In this document: in pieces, positions 1 through 13,130 of the stretch | Position numbering within the stretch: the first letter of the stretch is position 1 | Layout of the letters: every line of letters starts with the position of its first letter | NCBI GenBank assembly: GCA_026419785.1 | Contig: JAODTK010005547.1 | Location: 1 to 64,000 of the forward strand | DNA: 64,000 bases | Direction of reading: 5' to 3' | Origin: Sclerodactyla briareus | Taxonomy: Eukaryota; Echinodermata; Holothuroidea; Dendrochirotida; Sclerodactylidae | The notes under the pieces: generated by a model | What the model was told of the DNA's origin: nothing | The model's input: only the letters and a program-made list of their open reading frames with translations | Database searches by the model: none | Made by a program: the position numbers and the translations under genes

Positions 1-654
1 TTGTAATTTCTTCTAAGAGCCCACAAGCTTGGAGGCGCCAAATAAGTCCTGACCGGATGAACATTCGGTCCGATCTTTGATGTTGTCAAGTGTGTTTGAA
101 GACAGCTGTTTTATTTACGCTATTTTCCCACAGCTTCCTATTGTCTAATAATGTTATTTTTATTTCTAGCTTCCTGCAACTGGTATTTTGGCGGCATTTA
201 GAAATGTATTCAGGACAACACCTACACTCCCGTGGGTTTTGCCCTGGTGTTGTTTGCCGTCACACGCCTCATTCTTGGTCCCTCAGCTGGAGGGTCGAGT
301 CGGTAGAGAGCAATCGAGTAGGATGAAGTTTAAAGAATCGGGTACAGAGTTCAGTATTAGATCCCCTTTTAAGGGGCATTTTACAAGGTCTTTGAATCAA
401 GTTCTTACGGAAAATCATTATTTTTCAATCAGACAGAGATATTCAAGAATCAATACGTTATAAAGTCACGGACGCCCTTTCCGTATCCTTCGAGTTATTT
501 TTAATGGAAGGAACATTCTAATTTACAATCATATCATTGATCAAATAGTTATTTACCCGAGGAAGTGTGTCTCGCCCAGAACCCGCGAGTTCATCATTCG
601 GAGGGCAGCTTCATGCTCTCTGGATCACCCCTCCAGAAGGGGACAGAAGAAACT
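1..654. other. No recognisable gene
   Basis: Short ORFs only, none with a recognisable domain. No repeat partner was noticed inside the window. It ends where the left arm of the 0.66-7.8 kb inverted repeat begins. Confidence 0.5.
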
Positions 655-1503
655 AACAACGACATTATGGCCAGTAAAAACCTTATGCCAAGTACAAAGC
701 CTACATCTTCAATTTACTCCACACCTTCATCTTCTACACCACATACAATAATTATTCCTAAGTAGGCTCCGCGAAGGAATTGGCTGGGTGTTGTATAGGC
801 CTTTTTATAATTCTTGCGGCGACTGTGTAACCGTAATTTGTAGATTTGGTAATGTGAATTTTTATGTCGCGTAGGCCTTAGGCGGCAAGCTCAAGGGCTA
901 ACGTTTAGGCTAACCATAAGCTAAGGTCGGAGCCTTCACTTCAGCCTACTTGGTCAAGTAACCAACCACCGTAATCTACGCCTACAATATACTATTTACC
1001 TTCGCTTCATAACCTTGAAACCTTGAATCACCGCTCATTGGTTTGACGAGGAGATAACCTCTAAAACATTAATTCACCTGATTTGTTTCATTTTGTTTAA
1101 GTCAGCTGTGAGTTTCCTTTCCTTCAATTCAATAACAGTCAATGCTCATGCGATATGCGCGAACGGCGGTGCTAAACGGCGGTTGCTTTGGCTGTGTCCT
1201 TTGCTTTCGAAACGCTTCTTAACAGTCTAATTCGTTTTTTTTTTTTTTCGTCAATATTACCTCGGCTAAACCAGACTCTTATTCTTAACACGGTCGGATT
1301 TGTTCTTGTTGTTTTTTCGTCAATATGACCTCGGTCCTAGGTTTAATGAGTCACTTGTTGTTTGTCATATGACCCCGGGTCATAGGTTACTACTACTACT
1401 ACGTCCATTTGTTTTTGTTTCGTCAATATGACCTCGGGTCATAGAATATAATGACGTCAATCGATTACGTAATCGCCCGTAAATCCTTAATTTCGGCCAA
1501 ATA
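655..1503. repeat. Left arm of a large imperfect inverted repeat
   Basis: The reverse complement of 7078-7795 matches this arm in the same order. Shared blocks include cgactgtgtaaccgtaatt (near 824), taggcctaag-type sequence, gcctacaatatacta (near 981) and gacctcgggtcatag (near 1431). The outer limit is near 655-690 and the inner limit is at aatttcggc near 1490. Within the arm, 1240-1450 holds four degenerate copies of cgtcaatatgacctcgg, which the right arm lacks. Confidence 0.8.
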
Positions 1504-2034
1504 ACGCGCCTGCCGGAAATATTTCAATGAATTTCTTAGTCCTGTTAAAAATAGAATACAAGGTATTCCATGCGTTCAACGCCATCAGGCGGCTGTAACA
1601 AAGATAAAATGGCGTTTTCACAACCCTACCGTCAATCAGGCTACTAAACGAGAAAGGGTTCCATCAAAGCTTTCGTGTGTGTTGCCACCTCACGTGGGAT
1701 TTCCGGGACTTTGCGTCAAGTGAACGCTAACCGAGGGTAAGTTATGACCTAGTCGTTTGACAACTGCCGAGTTCTATAGCACCAGTCCCGTGCGAATGAG
1801 TGTCATTAGAGGCCTATTGTGGTTTTGGCCAGTGACAGGTGGTGACGGAGTCTGACATGACAATATCACTTAACGTATCAGAGACTTATCGTATGTCTTA
1901 TGAATTATAGAAATAGCAGATAACGACGGTGACGTGAGAAAATGAACGTCCATCATCGAACGTCAACCGAGCGACGTGCATGCGTGCGCGTATAGAATGA
2001 TAATTTTTCTATTGTTCTTTGTTGGCTGCGGTCA

Positions 2035-2275
2035 GCTTACAATCGTGGACAAAATACTTTGGGACAGGAACCCCCGTTCCCCCGTGTAATGTTGTGTATG
2101 TCATAGGAATTCAGGAAACAACCTGCATGGGGAGGGGGCGAACTGTGATATTGATCAGGATCCTTGTGATCCTGGAGACGCCTTCAGAGAACATCACATC
2201 GTTTTTTGCGTATATGGGCTAAGTGATCGCCAACTATTTTGTCCAAGATTGTCTGAGAAGATATGAAAATTTTCA
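2035..2275 (+). repeat. Direct repeat copy 1 (about 230 bp)
   Basis: Shares ordered blocks with 3785-4005: acaaaatactttgggaca, gtgatattgatcagga and gggctaagtg. The copies differ by many small indels. No protein is recognised. Confidence 0.85.
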
Positions 2276-3784
2276 GAATTAACCTGAATTTTGCACGATT
2301 ATTTTCCTTATACGGTTCTATGAGCCCTGTCGGGACGTTCCATCAGCTTATTTTTGGCATCCAAACCAAATTGAAAAAAGTTGGGGCCTACACAGTGGCG
2401 TATATACACACTTAGCCTAATTACGCACACAATTAGCATAATTGTATCATTGGGGTGGGGACTGTGGGAATAATTGCGTATAGTGCAAATTAGCTATACA
2501 TGCTTGGGACAGTTAGATAAGCTGTTTTTGATTGAGGTACTGTAATGACGTGCTTGTTTGGGTAACTAATACATATAATATGTATCATACCGTAGCTTAG
2601 CGCCACTTACAAATAACCGTACGCCCCACCCCCACTCACACACACAAGTTTTATATGTCAGAGGCGTGATTCATAAAAACCGCCTGTGTATTTGAATAGT
2701 ACATTTAGTTTGATTTTGTGAATTTGGGTATTGTATTTGCTGGTTTCATATGGTAAGCAACATTGGCGCAATATATGTCTATTGAAAGTCCTTGGGCTCG
2801 ACGGCTTTGCGGACATTCTGTGGCTACCATATCGTCTACACTGTCATCCTTTGCCGGCGAACGTAACAAAACACCCGTTATCGACCTAATTGGTAGTCAT
2901 AGACTTCGCAAAGGATTATCTTTATGTTTCCTTTAAAAATTGAAAAAGCATAGGGTCGTTTGAGTGATGTCGATGAAAATTACAACGTCTACCATTTTAA
3001 TTCAATAAAAGGATACTAATTATTCAACGTTAATCTATAGGGGTGGTAGACCGTGGGGTGTATTACTTTTCACTCACAAATTTGGGCTAACAACCATTGC
3101 TATCCCTGTCAATCTTTCTACGGCCGCTTCGAAACTTGTGCTTCCTTTTGGTTGCACTGTTAACCTCCTCGGTTTTCTTCAAAGTTGCAATGGTGACAAA
3201 AATGGGGGGGGGGGGAATACTCTCCGTCATTGCCATTTCTTATTTCAAGTCATGCTAGTTCACTACCTGGCCTTAATTAATTAACCAGCAATTAACTATA
3301 AACAACATAATGACAGCGAGTTGGTCACAGAATTAAACCAGTGTTGCCCGAGTTCTTAGGCAATTGTCATCCCGCAGCTCAGTCACGCGACCTTTCGACC
3401 AAACCACTTCACTTAAAAGGCTATGAACCGAATAATTTTTGTATTATTAAATATTGCAGAATCAGGTTTCCTCTACTTTTGCAATAATATGATCGCCAAC
3501 GCCAATCATGACCATCATATGGGGTAATTTTTTTTATTTAGCCATTTTCTTCATATGACAGGTTTGACATGCGCGAACACTTTAAACATAATACACGTTC
3601 CTTGGCATGGTCCTGTTTGGCCAATTGTTAGCCCCACGAGACAGCAAATATAATATTTGCTCGCCCTCATCTTCCCCTAACCCTCCCCTAACCCCAACAA
3701 CCCCGACTGCTATCCATGAAAGTTGCGCGCGGAAGACACCAAAATAATTCTGCCCGGACCCATTTGTGCCGTTAGAATTCTCAC
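2276..3784. other. No recognisable gene
   Basis: AT-rich sequence between the two direct repeats, with a G run at 3206-3215. Short ORFs only, no domain recognised. Confidence 0.5.
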
Positions 3785-4005
3785 ATACACTCTTTGGACC
3801 AAAATACTTTGGGACACCCCCGTTCCCCCGGTCCTGTGTGTATGTCATCGGAATACAGGGAAACAACATTGCATGGGGGAAGGGGGGGCCCGAACAGTGA
3901 TATTGATCAGGAGTCCTGTGATCCGAACGCTTCAGATGAACATCCACAGTCGTTTTTTTGCAGGATTTGGGCTAAGTGTCCCAACAATTTTTCCAGATTG
4001 TAGCT
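3785..4005 (+). repeat. Direct repeat copy 2 (about 220 bp)
   Basis: Partner of 2035-2275, 1.75 kb downstream in the same orientation. Blocks align collinearly from accaaaatactttgggaca to ccagattg. Both lie inside the inverted-repeat-bounded segment. Confidence 0.85.
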
Positions 4006-4379
4006 TGTTATTAGGGCTTGGCCCAGCCCGTGTGTGTTTTTTTAAATTATTGTTAAATGTTAGATATTGAAAACTAAAAAAGTAGGAAATATCACTGGAG
4101 GTTTTTGTTGGTCGGTGAATGAGGCTGGCCTCGGTGGCGGAAGAGATAAAAGATGGGGACCAGCTGCGGGTGAGTGGGGAGGGAATTTAAACCAAATAAG
4201 CGATCCCGAAGATCTTCCTCCTCGGTACTCTCCTCTTCCTAGAAACAAGCCACCCCCCCCCCCTCACAGGACGTAAATCGAAACCACTCCCCCATCATAG
4301 TTCCAGGTAATTAATAAAGATCAGTTCTTAGAAGGTTACACACTACTAGCTCGCTAACACTAAAGAAAGAGAAACCCAA

Positions 4380-7077
4380 TTCAAAATAACAACATCAAAC
4401 AGGAGCTGGTAATACTATTCTGCTTTCCCACAAAACGACACAGCCATAACCTACTGCTCACCCCCTGGAGTCAGAACTCAAGTCTGGGAAATCCTGCTGC
4501 CCAGATCCTCAAATAAAACTCAAAACACCTTTAACGTAGTTATCTGTGGAGTAACCCCAAATTACGGTAACCAAATAATCCACATCTAAAGGAATATGGC
4601 TTTGACACACTTTCGCCAGATGCTTATTTCCCGGCCCTGGGAGCTCCCACCTGGAAAGTGAAAGTAGGACTGCAACCTGAAATTGACAAAGAACAACATG
4701 CATCAATATCTGATTACCCATCCACCACCGGTTGTAGTCTACAACAGCTTCAAATGTACCTCATGTTCAATGTCAGAAATTTGGTCACACCTTACAAAGA
4801 ATGTACCAACCACGAGAAATGTCTTCGGTGTGGGGGGGGGTGGGGGGACACCAAGTGAAAAACTGTCCAGTTAATAAGAAAGGAAAATAAATGTGCGAAC
4901 TTGGGGGAGGCCCATGTTGGCACTCTATAAGGGATGCCCAAATTCATGGATGCCAGGAGGGAAAAAAGGGAAGTTATAACTAAAGCATGATAAGAGGGGC
5001 CTAACACCTAAAACCTATGCTCATGATCTGGCCGCCACCAGAGTATTGGAAGTGAAGAAAAAAAAAATTGGACACTAAAGACCAAGGTTAATATAATCTC
5101 CTTTGTTACTGACGCGTCTGACTGTTCTGAAGAAGGTCAATGTGGCCCAGATCAGTTCCAGTAAATTATGCACTGGCACTGCATCTCTCTCCACCAAATT
5201 ATTTTAATCTAGTGGTCCTGGAGAAGAAATACATTAGCATCCAAGAAGAAGGAAGTGGGCGACCCCCTGGTACTCCCCCAGCTGGTACTACTGGCTAGGG
5301 ATGGTACCATCTCCTAATGCACCTTAAAATCAATAGTGCTAGGTTACAAGGGGACCTTCTAAATGATTACGTTGTTACCTACAGGCCTCACTTAATCCTC
5401 TTAAATGAAACATAACTGAATGAAAATATAAAATGAAAAGCCCAACTTATAAAAAGATTTAGGAGGGATGTGACCTCAAATAGGGGTGGGGTGGTTCATA
5501 GTGTTACTAAATACATATATATGCATTGAACAACACAAGGCAATACCCAGGACCAAACTTGTTTTCTATAAAATACTCAATGACCATAAGAAAGCCATCA
5601 ATCTGGTTAGTTATTATAATCCCCCACAAAACTATGATTAATATAACCTATTTAAGACTGGTATCAAATTCCAAATTATGGGAGTATTTAAACTGCCTAA
5701 TAAACAAACTGGGTCCAATAGGACTACTCCCAGGGCAGGCATCTCCTGGAGGCTCTTTACCATTACAACCTTCAAGTTGTAAATTGAAATACTAAAACCA
5801 GGAGGAATCCCAAGGATGGCTAGAAGATACTAGATGGTAATAGCTCTAGGGTCTATGATGCCAGACATATCTGTCCACCGAAACGTTGGAGTAAAGCAAC
5901 TTAAGGATCCATATTAAGTTCTTCCCAGGTTTTCAACTTCAAAAACCCAACTACAAACTAAAACTTTCTATACCTTAAAACTGACTGGAATCTTTATAGA
6001 GAGTTGAACACTTATGAATTTATACCCTTGCGGATGAATTTGAAGGGTTAGTTCCAGGAGGAGTTATCCTAGATAAATTTTTCGATAAGGATATCTAAGC
6101 ACCATTATGGAGAATTCCAAAATAGCTGTCCAATAAGCCACAAGAAAAGGAATAATTGGAACTTGAACTCTGAAATCCATTCGTTAATAAAGGCCAACGG
6201 AAAATAAGGAGGGAGATACCCCAGGACCAAGGGACGTATTGACAAAAATGCAAGTAAAACCGCCTTCCACATATGAAATAAAAAAGGCGGTGCGGAAACA
6301 GAGGGATTAAACATGGAATGGGATCTGTTACGACATAGAAAACAGAAAATAACCTCCCAAATTGGGAGAGAGTCAAAGGTTATTCTAACAACACTCCAGT
6401 AATCTTAATACCCAGACTTACGTCGGACAGATGGGACCCTCCTCTCTGACCCTGTCAGTAATGTTTACCTTATGGCTGACACCTTCGAAAAAATCTTCCA
6501 AAAACTCCAAACAACGTTATTGTCAGAAACAAATTTTAATGAAGTTAATTGGAATGATAAGGAAAACGAAGCGTGACAGGATTTTGATATCCGGAGCATT
6601 TTAACCAGGATCATCAGTTTAACGAAAGGGACTTAATGAAGCCATGAAGAACTCTCTGGCAACCCCCTCCGGGGTTAGATGGAGTCCGGTATGCTCACAT
6701 AAATACTGCCAAAGAATGCCAAAGCTGTTATGCTTGCCCTTTTTAACTTACTGGCCTGTGTGGGGTATTTTCCTAGCCACTGGAAGAAAGCTAAAAGCGA
6801 TTTTGCTTCCCAAGCCTGGAAAAAGTCGATCAAACACAAACAACTTTCGCCCCATAAGCTGCTCTCCTGGTGGGGGGAAAATCTTGGGCGACTGGTCAGT
6901 TTTGAATTAAGGAGTTTTCTGGAAAATAATAATATACTTAACGAAAATCAGTTTGGTTCCGGAGGAAGGGGCACTTGAATGCTCCTTCGGCGGGTTTCAG
7001 ATGCGGAAAAGGCATTCGACAAAACCTGGTTAAAGGGGCCTTAATATAAATTAAATCACCTCGGCCCAAGTAAGATT
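4380..7077 (+). mobile_element. Jockey-like non-LTR retrotransposon, decayed, 3'-truncated
   Basis: Three parts in LINE order on the plus strand. Around 4753-4980 is a gag-like ORF1 with zinc-knuckle residues (CTNHEKCLRCGG, then KNCPVNKKGK and FMDARREKREVI). Around 5385-6050 is an endonuclease-like stretch (HLILLNET at about 5390, then RRDVTSNRGGVV). Around 6640-7050 is a reverse transcriptase with LLPKPGK, NNFRPIS, LENNNILNENQFG and DAEKAFDKTW. Each is in a different frame with many stops, so the copy is dead. The RT ends well short of the catalytic ADD box, exactly where the right inverted-repeat arm begins. Clade is inferred from the zinc-knuckle plus APE plus RT layout. Confidence 0.82.
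6644..7050 (+). pseudogene. Reverse transcriptase fragment (N-terminal fingers and palm)
   Basis: Two overlapping frames together give the LINE RT motifs. FNLLACVGYFPSHWKKAK is in one frame, LLPKPGKSRSNTNNFRPIS in the other, then FELRSFLENNNILNENQFG and, after a break, VSDAEKAFDKTW. The fingers and the first Asp-bearing palm motif are present; the YADD/FADD box is absent by truncation. Confidence 0.85.
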
Positions 7078-7795
7078 TTTTAGCCGAAATTGAGGATGTT
7101 CGGGCGATTACGTACGTTCTTACGTCATTATATTCTATGACCCGAGGTCATATTGACGAAAAACAACACAAACAATAAAAACAACAACAACAATAACAAT
7201 AACAACACAACAACAATAACACAATAACAACACAATAAGTGGCAACAACCAAAAGCGGACGCACAAAATTGCCCAGACTTGCCACAGTCTTAGGCTGACA
7301 CGCACATCGTACGTGGGCGCGGAGCATGCTATGCATGCTGACTTGCGCGTGGTATGTACAGTGCGGGAGTGGAAGGCATTTCAAATGGATGAATTGAGTC
7401 ACAAGACAATTAAAATACCCACGAGTCAATAGAAAGGAGTTCTCGGGACTATGAGAGGTAGTATATTGTAGGCGTTAGATTACGGTGGTACTGATAAAAG
7501 TAGGCTGACGTGGAATGGATTCCGACCCTTAGCTAGGGTAGAATTAGCCTAACGTTAGGGCCCTCAGCTTGACGCCTAGAATAGGAGGACATAAAAAAAT
7601 GCACATTACAAATCTACCAATTACGGTTACACAGTCGCAGCAAGAATAAACTAGGCCTAAACACTATCCAGCCACATCTCATGCGCGAAGCACTTAGGAC
7701 TAATATTATTGTAATGTGTGTAGTAGAATGAAGTTGTGAGTAATGAATAGCTAGGACTTGTACTTGCATGGTTGTTCATGGCCCTAATGTTATCC
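7078..7795. repeat. Right arm of the large inverted repeat
   Basis: Inverted partner of 655-1503. It begins at agccgaaatt, directly after the LINE sequence stops. An AAC/CAA-rich stretch at 7160-7240 and a unique stretch at about 7240-7390 replace the left arm's middle. Similarity resumes at about 7400 and runs to about 7795 (cattagggccatgaac against cattatggccagtaaa on the left). Confidence 0.8.
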
Positions 7796-9140
7796 CATCA
7801 CTGGCCATTGGCGAAAAACAGGATGTAGGTGTGGCACGTCAGTCAAATGAGTGGACGAAGTTGAAAGCCTACAGTACAGTCTATGGCCTACGCTATAATC
7901 TTTGCTGTGGAGTCCAACATAAAGGCTGAACAAACTTCCATCGTAGCGCACCAGTAATTGTAGCTTGTCTTCCAATTACTTCACAGTACATGTAAGGAAA
8001 TCACAACAAAGCTGATTAGTGCTGTTTTTATAACTCTAATGATTTTTTTGGCTGACAATGTCAAGTCAGGTAACATTTACCTTTCCACGTGAGAAAATCC
8101 CAAAGTTGATTGGTTGTTTTAAACACCTAAGAAAAAATATTTAATATATGATGATTTAAGGGCTTCTTTAACGTCACAAAAAGTGGATTTATTGAAATGG
8201 AAATAGAACCTATCATTAGTTAGAGGAGGCATTCCCTTTGGGTAAGGCATCCTCTACACCCAAACATTCTTCAGCAGATTCTCCCATGGCAAGCTTACAG
8301 CGAATATTCTCTCGTTTATTAAGCAAAATGATTGTTTTGCCCCAGACAAAAAGGCATCGTGTGAAGAGGCTGGCCTTTAACCACACTTGAGTGTGAGGAG
8401 GGGGTCCAAACTCGGTGGGATTAAATTATGGATGCAGTAAAATCTTAAGTCCTAAGTAAGGCTTTCATGTTATAACTGTTATAAATAATAGTCAATCTAC
8501 AACATGCAATCAACTCCCTGTCGTTAGTAGCATGGGATGGAATCCTCGTCACACTTGTTTCACAACTTAATATAACAAGATGCTCATAACAAAGGAGAGT
8601 CATGACATGTATGCCACCATTCATATTCGCACCTTTTATCCAACACGCTATGACGGGTAGTTCGTTGAAGGGGCGACACAGCGGATAGGTCATTCTTACA
8701 TAACGGACACTATCTGTCATATATAAATCAACCTATATAAACTCGCCCTTGCCACCCCGCAATGAAGGCGTTAAATTCGGTTCGAAAACTTCCTCACATG
8801 GTTTTTCTCTCAAAAGTGTGTGCAACTTTTCATCTATTATTTGCAGTATATATGGATAAAATTTCCATAAAACACAAAATTAAAAGAGATCCCATTATCG
8901 AGAAGAGGGCACATCTCGGTACCTGAACTCCTTCCACACCTATTTACCATACAAACACGGTGTAGGGCTAGTAAGACATGCCGGGAGGAAACGTGTCCTT
9001 TCCTTTGAAAAATCGTTCAACTTTAAAGGTTTTGAAGGTAAACACTTAGTGTGACAAACACTATCAACGATGCTTCAAACAACACGCTAATCTTTACCGT
9101 TACCCTGCTTCAACCGTCCATCTCGCTATCCTTCTACCGA
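7796..9140. other. No recognisable gene
   Basis: AT-rich, short ORFs only. No domain and no repeat partner noticed. Confidence 0.45.
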
Positions 9141-9156
9141 ACAATGGAGCTGTCTT

Positions 9157-9810
9157 TTGGTTTCAATTGACCCCGCGCTCAAGCAAAGAGTCAATATCCT
9201 CCAAGCATCAATCAACCAACAAACCAACAAGGTAGCTACCTGCGCCCGCCGCTTCTACGTGAAGGAACTCAGATCCCGACTGTTAAGGGCGGCTATTGGC
9301 TTCATCACCGCCTACCATCGAAACCACGTCCATAACCAATGGCGTGGCAATCAACGAGACACAGCCATGGCTCGCTTATACCTCTACGAACAACACACCG
9401 AAGCAGTGCCACAACTGCCAAAAGTATGGCCACACAAGTCATACTTGCAAGGGGCGAAGACCTCATCAGATGTGGGCAGGTCACCCGTCTGTCATCTGGC
9501 CTACCCCAAGGAGCCCCCCCACTGCGCCACTGTAATGGCCCGCATATTGCAAGTTACACGGGGTGCCCAGCCTACCTCCTTCCGCATACAAAATTTGAAA
9601 GCCATCCCATTGGCACCACCCAACCCCAACTGTTGAGGTGAGAGTTACCCCCAGCCTGCTGGATGAAGTTGAACAGCTTACCAAACAACGTCTGGAGGCT
9701 GATGACAAAGTTACAGAACTTGAAGCAGCCGTCATCTCCAGCAAGCTCTCGAGGAGCAACCCAACAAAGCACATGCCCTTTCATCACGGAAACTGTAGTT
9801 CCAACAACAA
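9157..9810 (+). pseudogene. LINE ORF1 (gag-like) fragment with zinc knuckles and coiled coil
   Basis: In overlapping frames the plus strand reads QCHNCQKYGHTSHTCKG, a CX2CX4HX4C zinc knuckle. It is followed by PKEPPHC and CNGPHIASYTGCPAYL, the second knuckle pattern of jockey/I-type gag proteins. Downstream LLDEVEQLTKQRLEADDKVT and ELEAAVISSKL form a probable coiled coil. Frame breaks separate the pieces. The RNA-binding and RNP role is family knowledge. No RT follows it before 10.6 kb, so this is a fragment. Confidence 0.75.
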
Positions 9811-11520
9811 GGCCTCTCATAACCCCCTTCCTTCATACCATTCTCCGGCCATCTCGACCTGTTGGGACGCATCCATGTCGGCATTGCCGGCTTGGATTCT
9901 GTGTTCCGACACCCATCCTCGACTGCGAACTGAGAAGATAGTGCATACTCCCCTACTACCAAAACCAGTTCCATATGACAGTTACCGGTATCTCCCCCCC
10001 GCCGCCTCATCACAACTTCCAGACAGTCATCGATTCCGACCTTCGACGCCTCACCACCGAACTACAAGAGACGATCGAAGCTATCCCACGGAACCAACCA
10101 GTCATCTGGCCCACTACAGTCTCGATTGCCGTTTCCCGTCTATACAACCCTGCCGTCCCTCATTTGTTCCCCCTTGGTCACGCCTTTACCCTTATTTGCC
10201 TCGGCCCCCCTGCTTATCCTTATAGCAGGGTACAAAACGGTAGTATCGAATTATCATCCTCAACTCTTACCTTTGTCAGTTTCGATGCCGGCCTGCAGGA
10301 ACCCTCTCGGGCTCGATCAGGCGCTGTAATCCTTCTACCAGCACGCGTATAGCCTTCGTGTTACCAGCCTATTCTTCCTGTAGTTGCACAACATGATTTT
10401 CTTTATTACTCAATTCCTGTATGTGTTCTTCCTGCAGATTAGTTATTCCATCAGTCCGTCCGCTTACAACGATATACTACACACTCACGTGATAATTGGT
10501 GCGTTTCGGATGCCAGGCCCTCCTCACATACTCCCGCGCTCGCGAGGCACCCGCTGTATCCAACCACTCGCTTTTGTAGTCTCTGGCCTCTCAGTGCATT
10601 GACCAGGCCTGTGCTGACCAAGACTTTCTGAGATAACACCGGGAAAAGTCGCCAATCTGCGCTACGGGATCGTCCCGACGGGCGCCCTCAACGCCTCATC
10701 AAATTCGTAAATATTTCTTTTCGCACAGAGTTCTTTAGTGAGTGGACCAGCTTTCCTGGAAATGTTGTTCTGGCTACGAGTGTGAATGAGTTCAAGAAAC
10801 AGTCTTGATTTGTTTTTCAAAAATTTCAGCGAATTCCTTAGGCATCTGAGTCAGTCTCCTTCTTTGGGATGTTGTGGCATTCAGGTCTCATTAGGATTTT
10901 GACCTTCCTGACCCTTTCACTATTTTACAGCGTCTACTCTAATCCATGAGGATTTTAAAAAACCTGAATCAACTCACCCCGAATTCGTCTCAGTCCATCG
11001 AGTTAGACTGAGACCCCTTAATCTCTCCTCGTAAGGTAAATCTCTGAGACAATGATTTAATCTAGGAGCCCTCCGCTGAACGTTTTCAATACCTACTTAT
11101 CCTCGAGAGTAAGGATTCATACTTGGACAATATACAGGTAAGGTCTCACAGTACTCAAACAGCCTGACAACATTTATCTCTATGAAGGAAATGGAGTAAC
11201 GTCGACTCAAGCTAATAATTCGAAGTCATTTCCTCGCAGCGTGAGAACAACTGCTTAGGGGTGTCAAACAAGAATAAAAAGGAACTCCGAGATCCATTCC
11301 TGAATTGATCTGATGGAATAATTTGGCTATTTAACTTGAAGGAAGCGTTGCGATTTTTGGAAAACCTCCCTGCATAACTTTCAACTTATCCGGTATTAAA
11401 AGACATTTGTCAATCGGAAGACATCTGGGATCATATCAAGATCCCTTTACAAAATTTTGTATTTTATTACGCAGTCGGCGGAACCAATCCGCGAGGTCGG
11501 TTGTAGAGGCGGTCGTCTGG
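9811..11520. other. No recognisable gene
   Basis: Pro/Ser/Leu-rich open frames run to about 10350 on the plus strand without recognisable domains; they may be the decayed remainder of the LINE ORF1. Beyond 10350 only short ORFs are seen. Confidence 0.4.
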
Positions 11521-11525
11521 TTCAT

Positions 11526-11708
11526 ACCGAGTGATTGGCCCAAAACAGTGTTGAGCGCGGCCTCCACTCGGGAGGACCGGGGTTCGATATTCCGGCCGGT
11601 ACCCAAAGACTTTGAAAATGGTACCTGTTGCCTTCCGCTGGACGCTCGGCACGAGGGATTGGAGAAGGGACAACGAGGGCTAGGTAATTTGCAAGATGCC
11701 GTCTGAGT
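11526..11708 (+). mobile_element. tRNA-derived SINE, copy A
   Basis: The head resembles a tRNA: accgagtgattggc, then cggcctccactcgggagg, then the B box ggttcgatattcc. The body is aaagactttgaaaatggtac, then ctgttgccttccgctggacg. A second copy lies inverted at 46250-46485 with the same order of blocks. The spurious ORFs in this stretch are not genes. Confidence 0.85.
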
Positions 11709-11769
11709 GTGATTAGCTCCACCCCACTTAAGGTACCGCCAAAGAGGATTGCCTTATTCCGTGTACCTG

Positions 11770-12960
11770 TGAGGACCTGGTGAGAGAGGGGGCTGGCAAT
11801 AGGTGAAGTACCAGTCTTGAATCATTGCTGTTGGCATATTCATGAATAGTAGGTCGCACGCATGCAGGAGAGCGATAACTGAGCCGTCATTGGTACTTCG
11901 ATTTGGTGATAGTGCTTGCAAACAACAAGTTAATTCTCAGTGATTATTACTACGAATGATTGCATCGTACCTGCACGAGATATAAAATATCTGGAATGAA
12001 ACAGTACACAGTAGCATATTCTATATCCTTATGCGACGTAGTCCGTACCCTGCGTCTACCGCATTTACAACTCAGTGGATCTCCAGATAGCTTTTTGCAC
12101 CGTCACGTGTGACTTATGTTCGATTGCCTATAATGATTGTCACGGTAGGACAATGGCATGTACCGCGGCACATTGATAGAGTCATTTATTCTTCAACATA
12201 TATTCACACAGATATTGTGAACTTGCATACTTTTTTTTTTTGTTCGTGGTAGCCGTACAGACCAGTAGAACACCCACATGGGCTAATATGGGGGGGAATA
12301 TACCGTATACATGATTTATGAAACATGGAACAAATACGACTCGGTGTCTACTACAGGAACTGAATGGAGGTCCAGTAAGTATGCTTTTATCACTCCGTGA
12401 AATATTCAATTATAAAAACCCTCTGTAATAACCACAAAACATGAAAAATTATAGATGATCTTAAAAACAAACGTTCAAATGCTTACTGGGGTGCATTCAT
12501 CCCATGCTGTTATCGAGTAAATTATTATCGTTCCTGGCCTAGTTGCGGAATCTCCATTTATGGTATTCGATTTTCTGGACAATCCAGGACCGTTACCTGT
12601 AACATCTATAACATTGTAAGCTCACCTGTTGCCTCCAAGTAGATAATAGACGCTTGGAGTCTAGTTGGAAGGGACCAGTCTCCCCCTACCATGATGTCCT
12701 CGCTGTGATATATTACATAACAGGTTTAAGGAGTTCAGAGCTGCGGAAAGCCTCCTGCGACAGATTTGAAAATGGCAAGGATGTCTGCGAAAATCAATGC
12801 AGCGTTTAAAAAGTACGAGGTACAAAACCAAAAAACAAGAAGGAGCCACCAGAAAAAATATGTTGGATAAAACGAGCTCCTGAACGAAAGAAAGGGCGGA
12901 TCGGCACTGTTTTTTTTTTCTTTTTGTGGGACCGACTCGGACTCTTTTTATTCAATTAGT
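11770..12960. other. No recognisable gene
   Basis: Short ORFs only. T run at 12232-12241. No domain or repeat partner recognised. Confidence 0.45.
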
Positions 12961-12984
12961 GGGCCAACTCTACTGTCGTTTTTC

Positions 12985-13130
12985 ATAGTGGCAAAGGGCC
13001 GGATTTACCTCTGTGGGGGGCAATCCGACTGTAGTCTTGAAAAAATTCCAAAGCTGACTAGCAAGTGTGCCGACCTCCCCCCCCCCATCCTCGGTCTTTT
13101 CCCCGCTTCCTCCTTCGCACATATACATGG
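12985..13130. repeat. Fragment of a GGCCGGATTTA-type interspersed repeat
   Basis: gtggcaaagggccggattta followed by a C-rich run resembles, in inverse orientation, 14395-14500 (aagtgccggatttaagtatg on the minus strand, then a G/C-rich run). Probably ends of a non-autonomous DNA element. Weak evidence. Confidence 0.4.

Noticed and set aside
655..7795. Polinton/Maverick or other large viral-type DNA transposon, because of the long terminal repeats
   Set aside because: Only 7 kb long, and no polymerase, integrase, ATPase or capsid-like ORF; the only coding remnant is a LINE.
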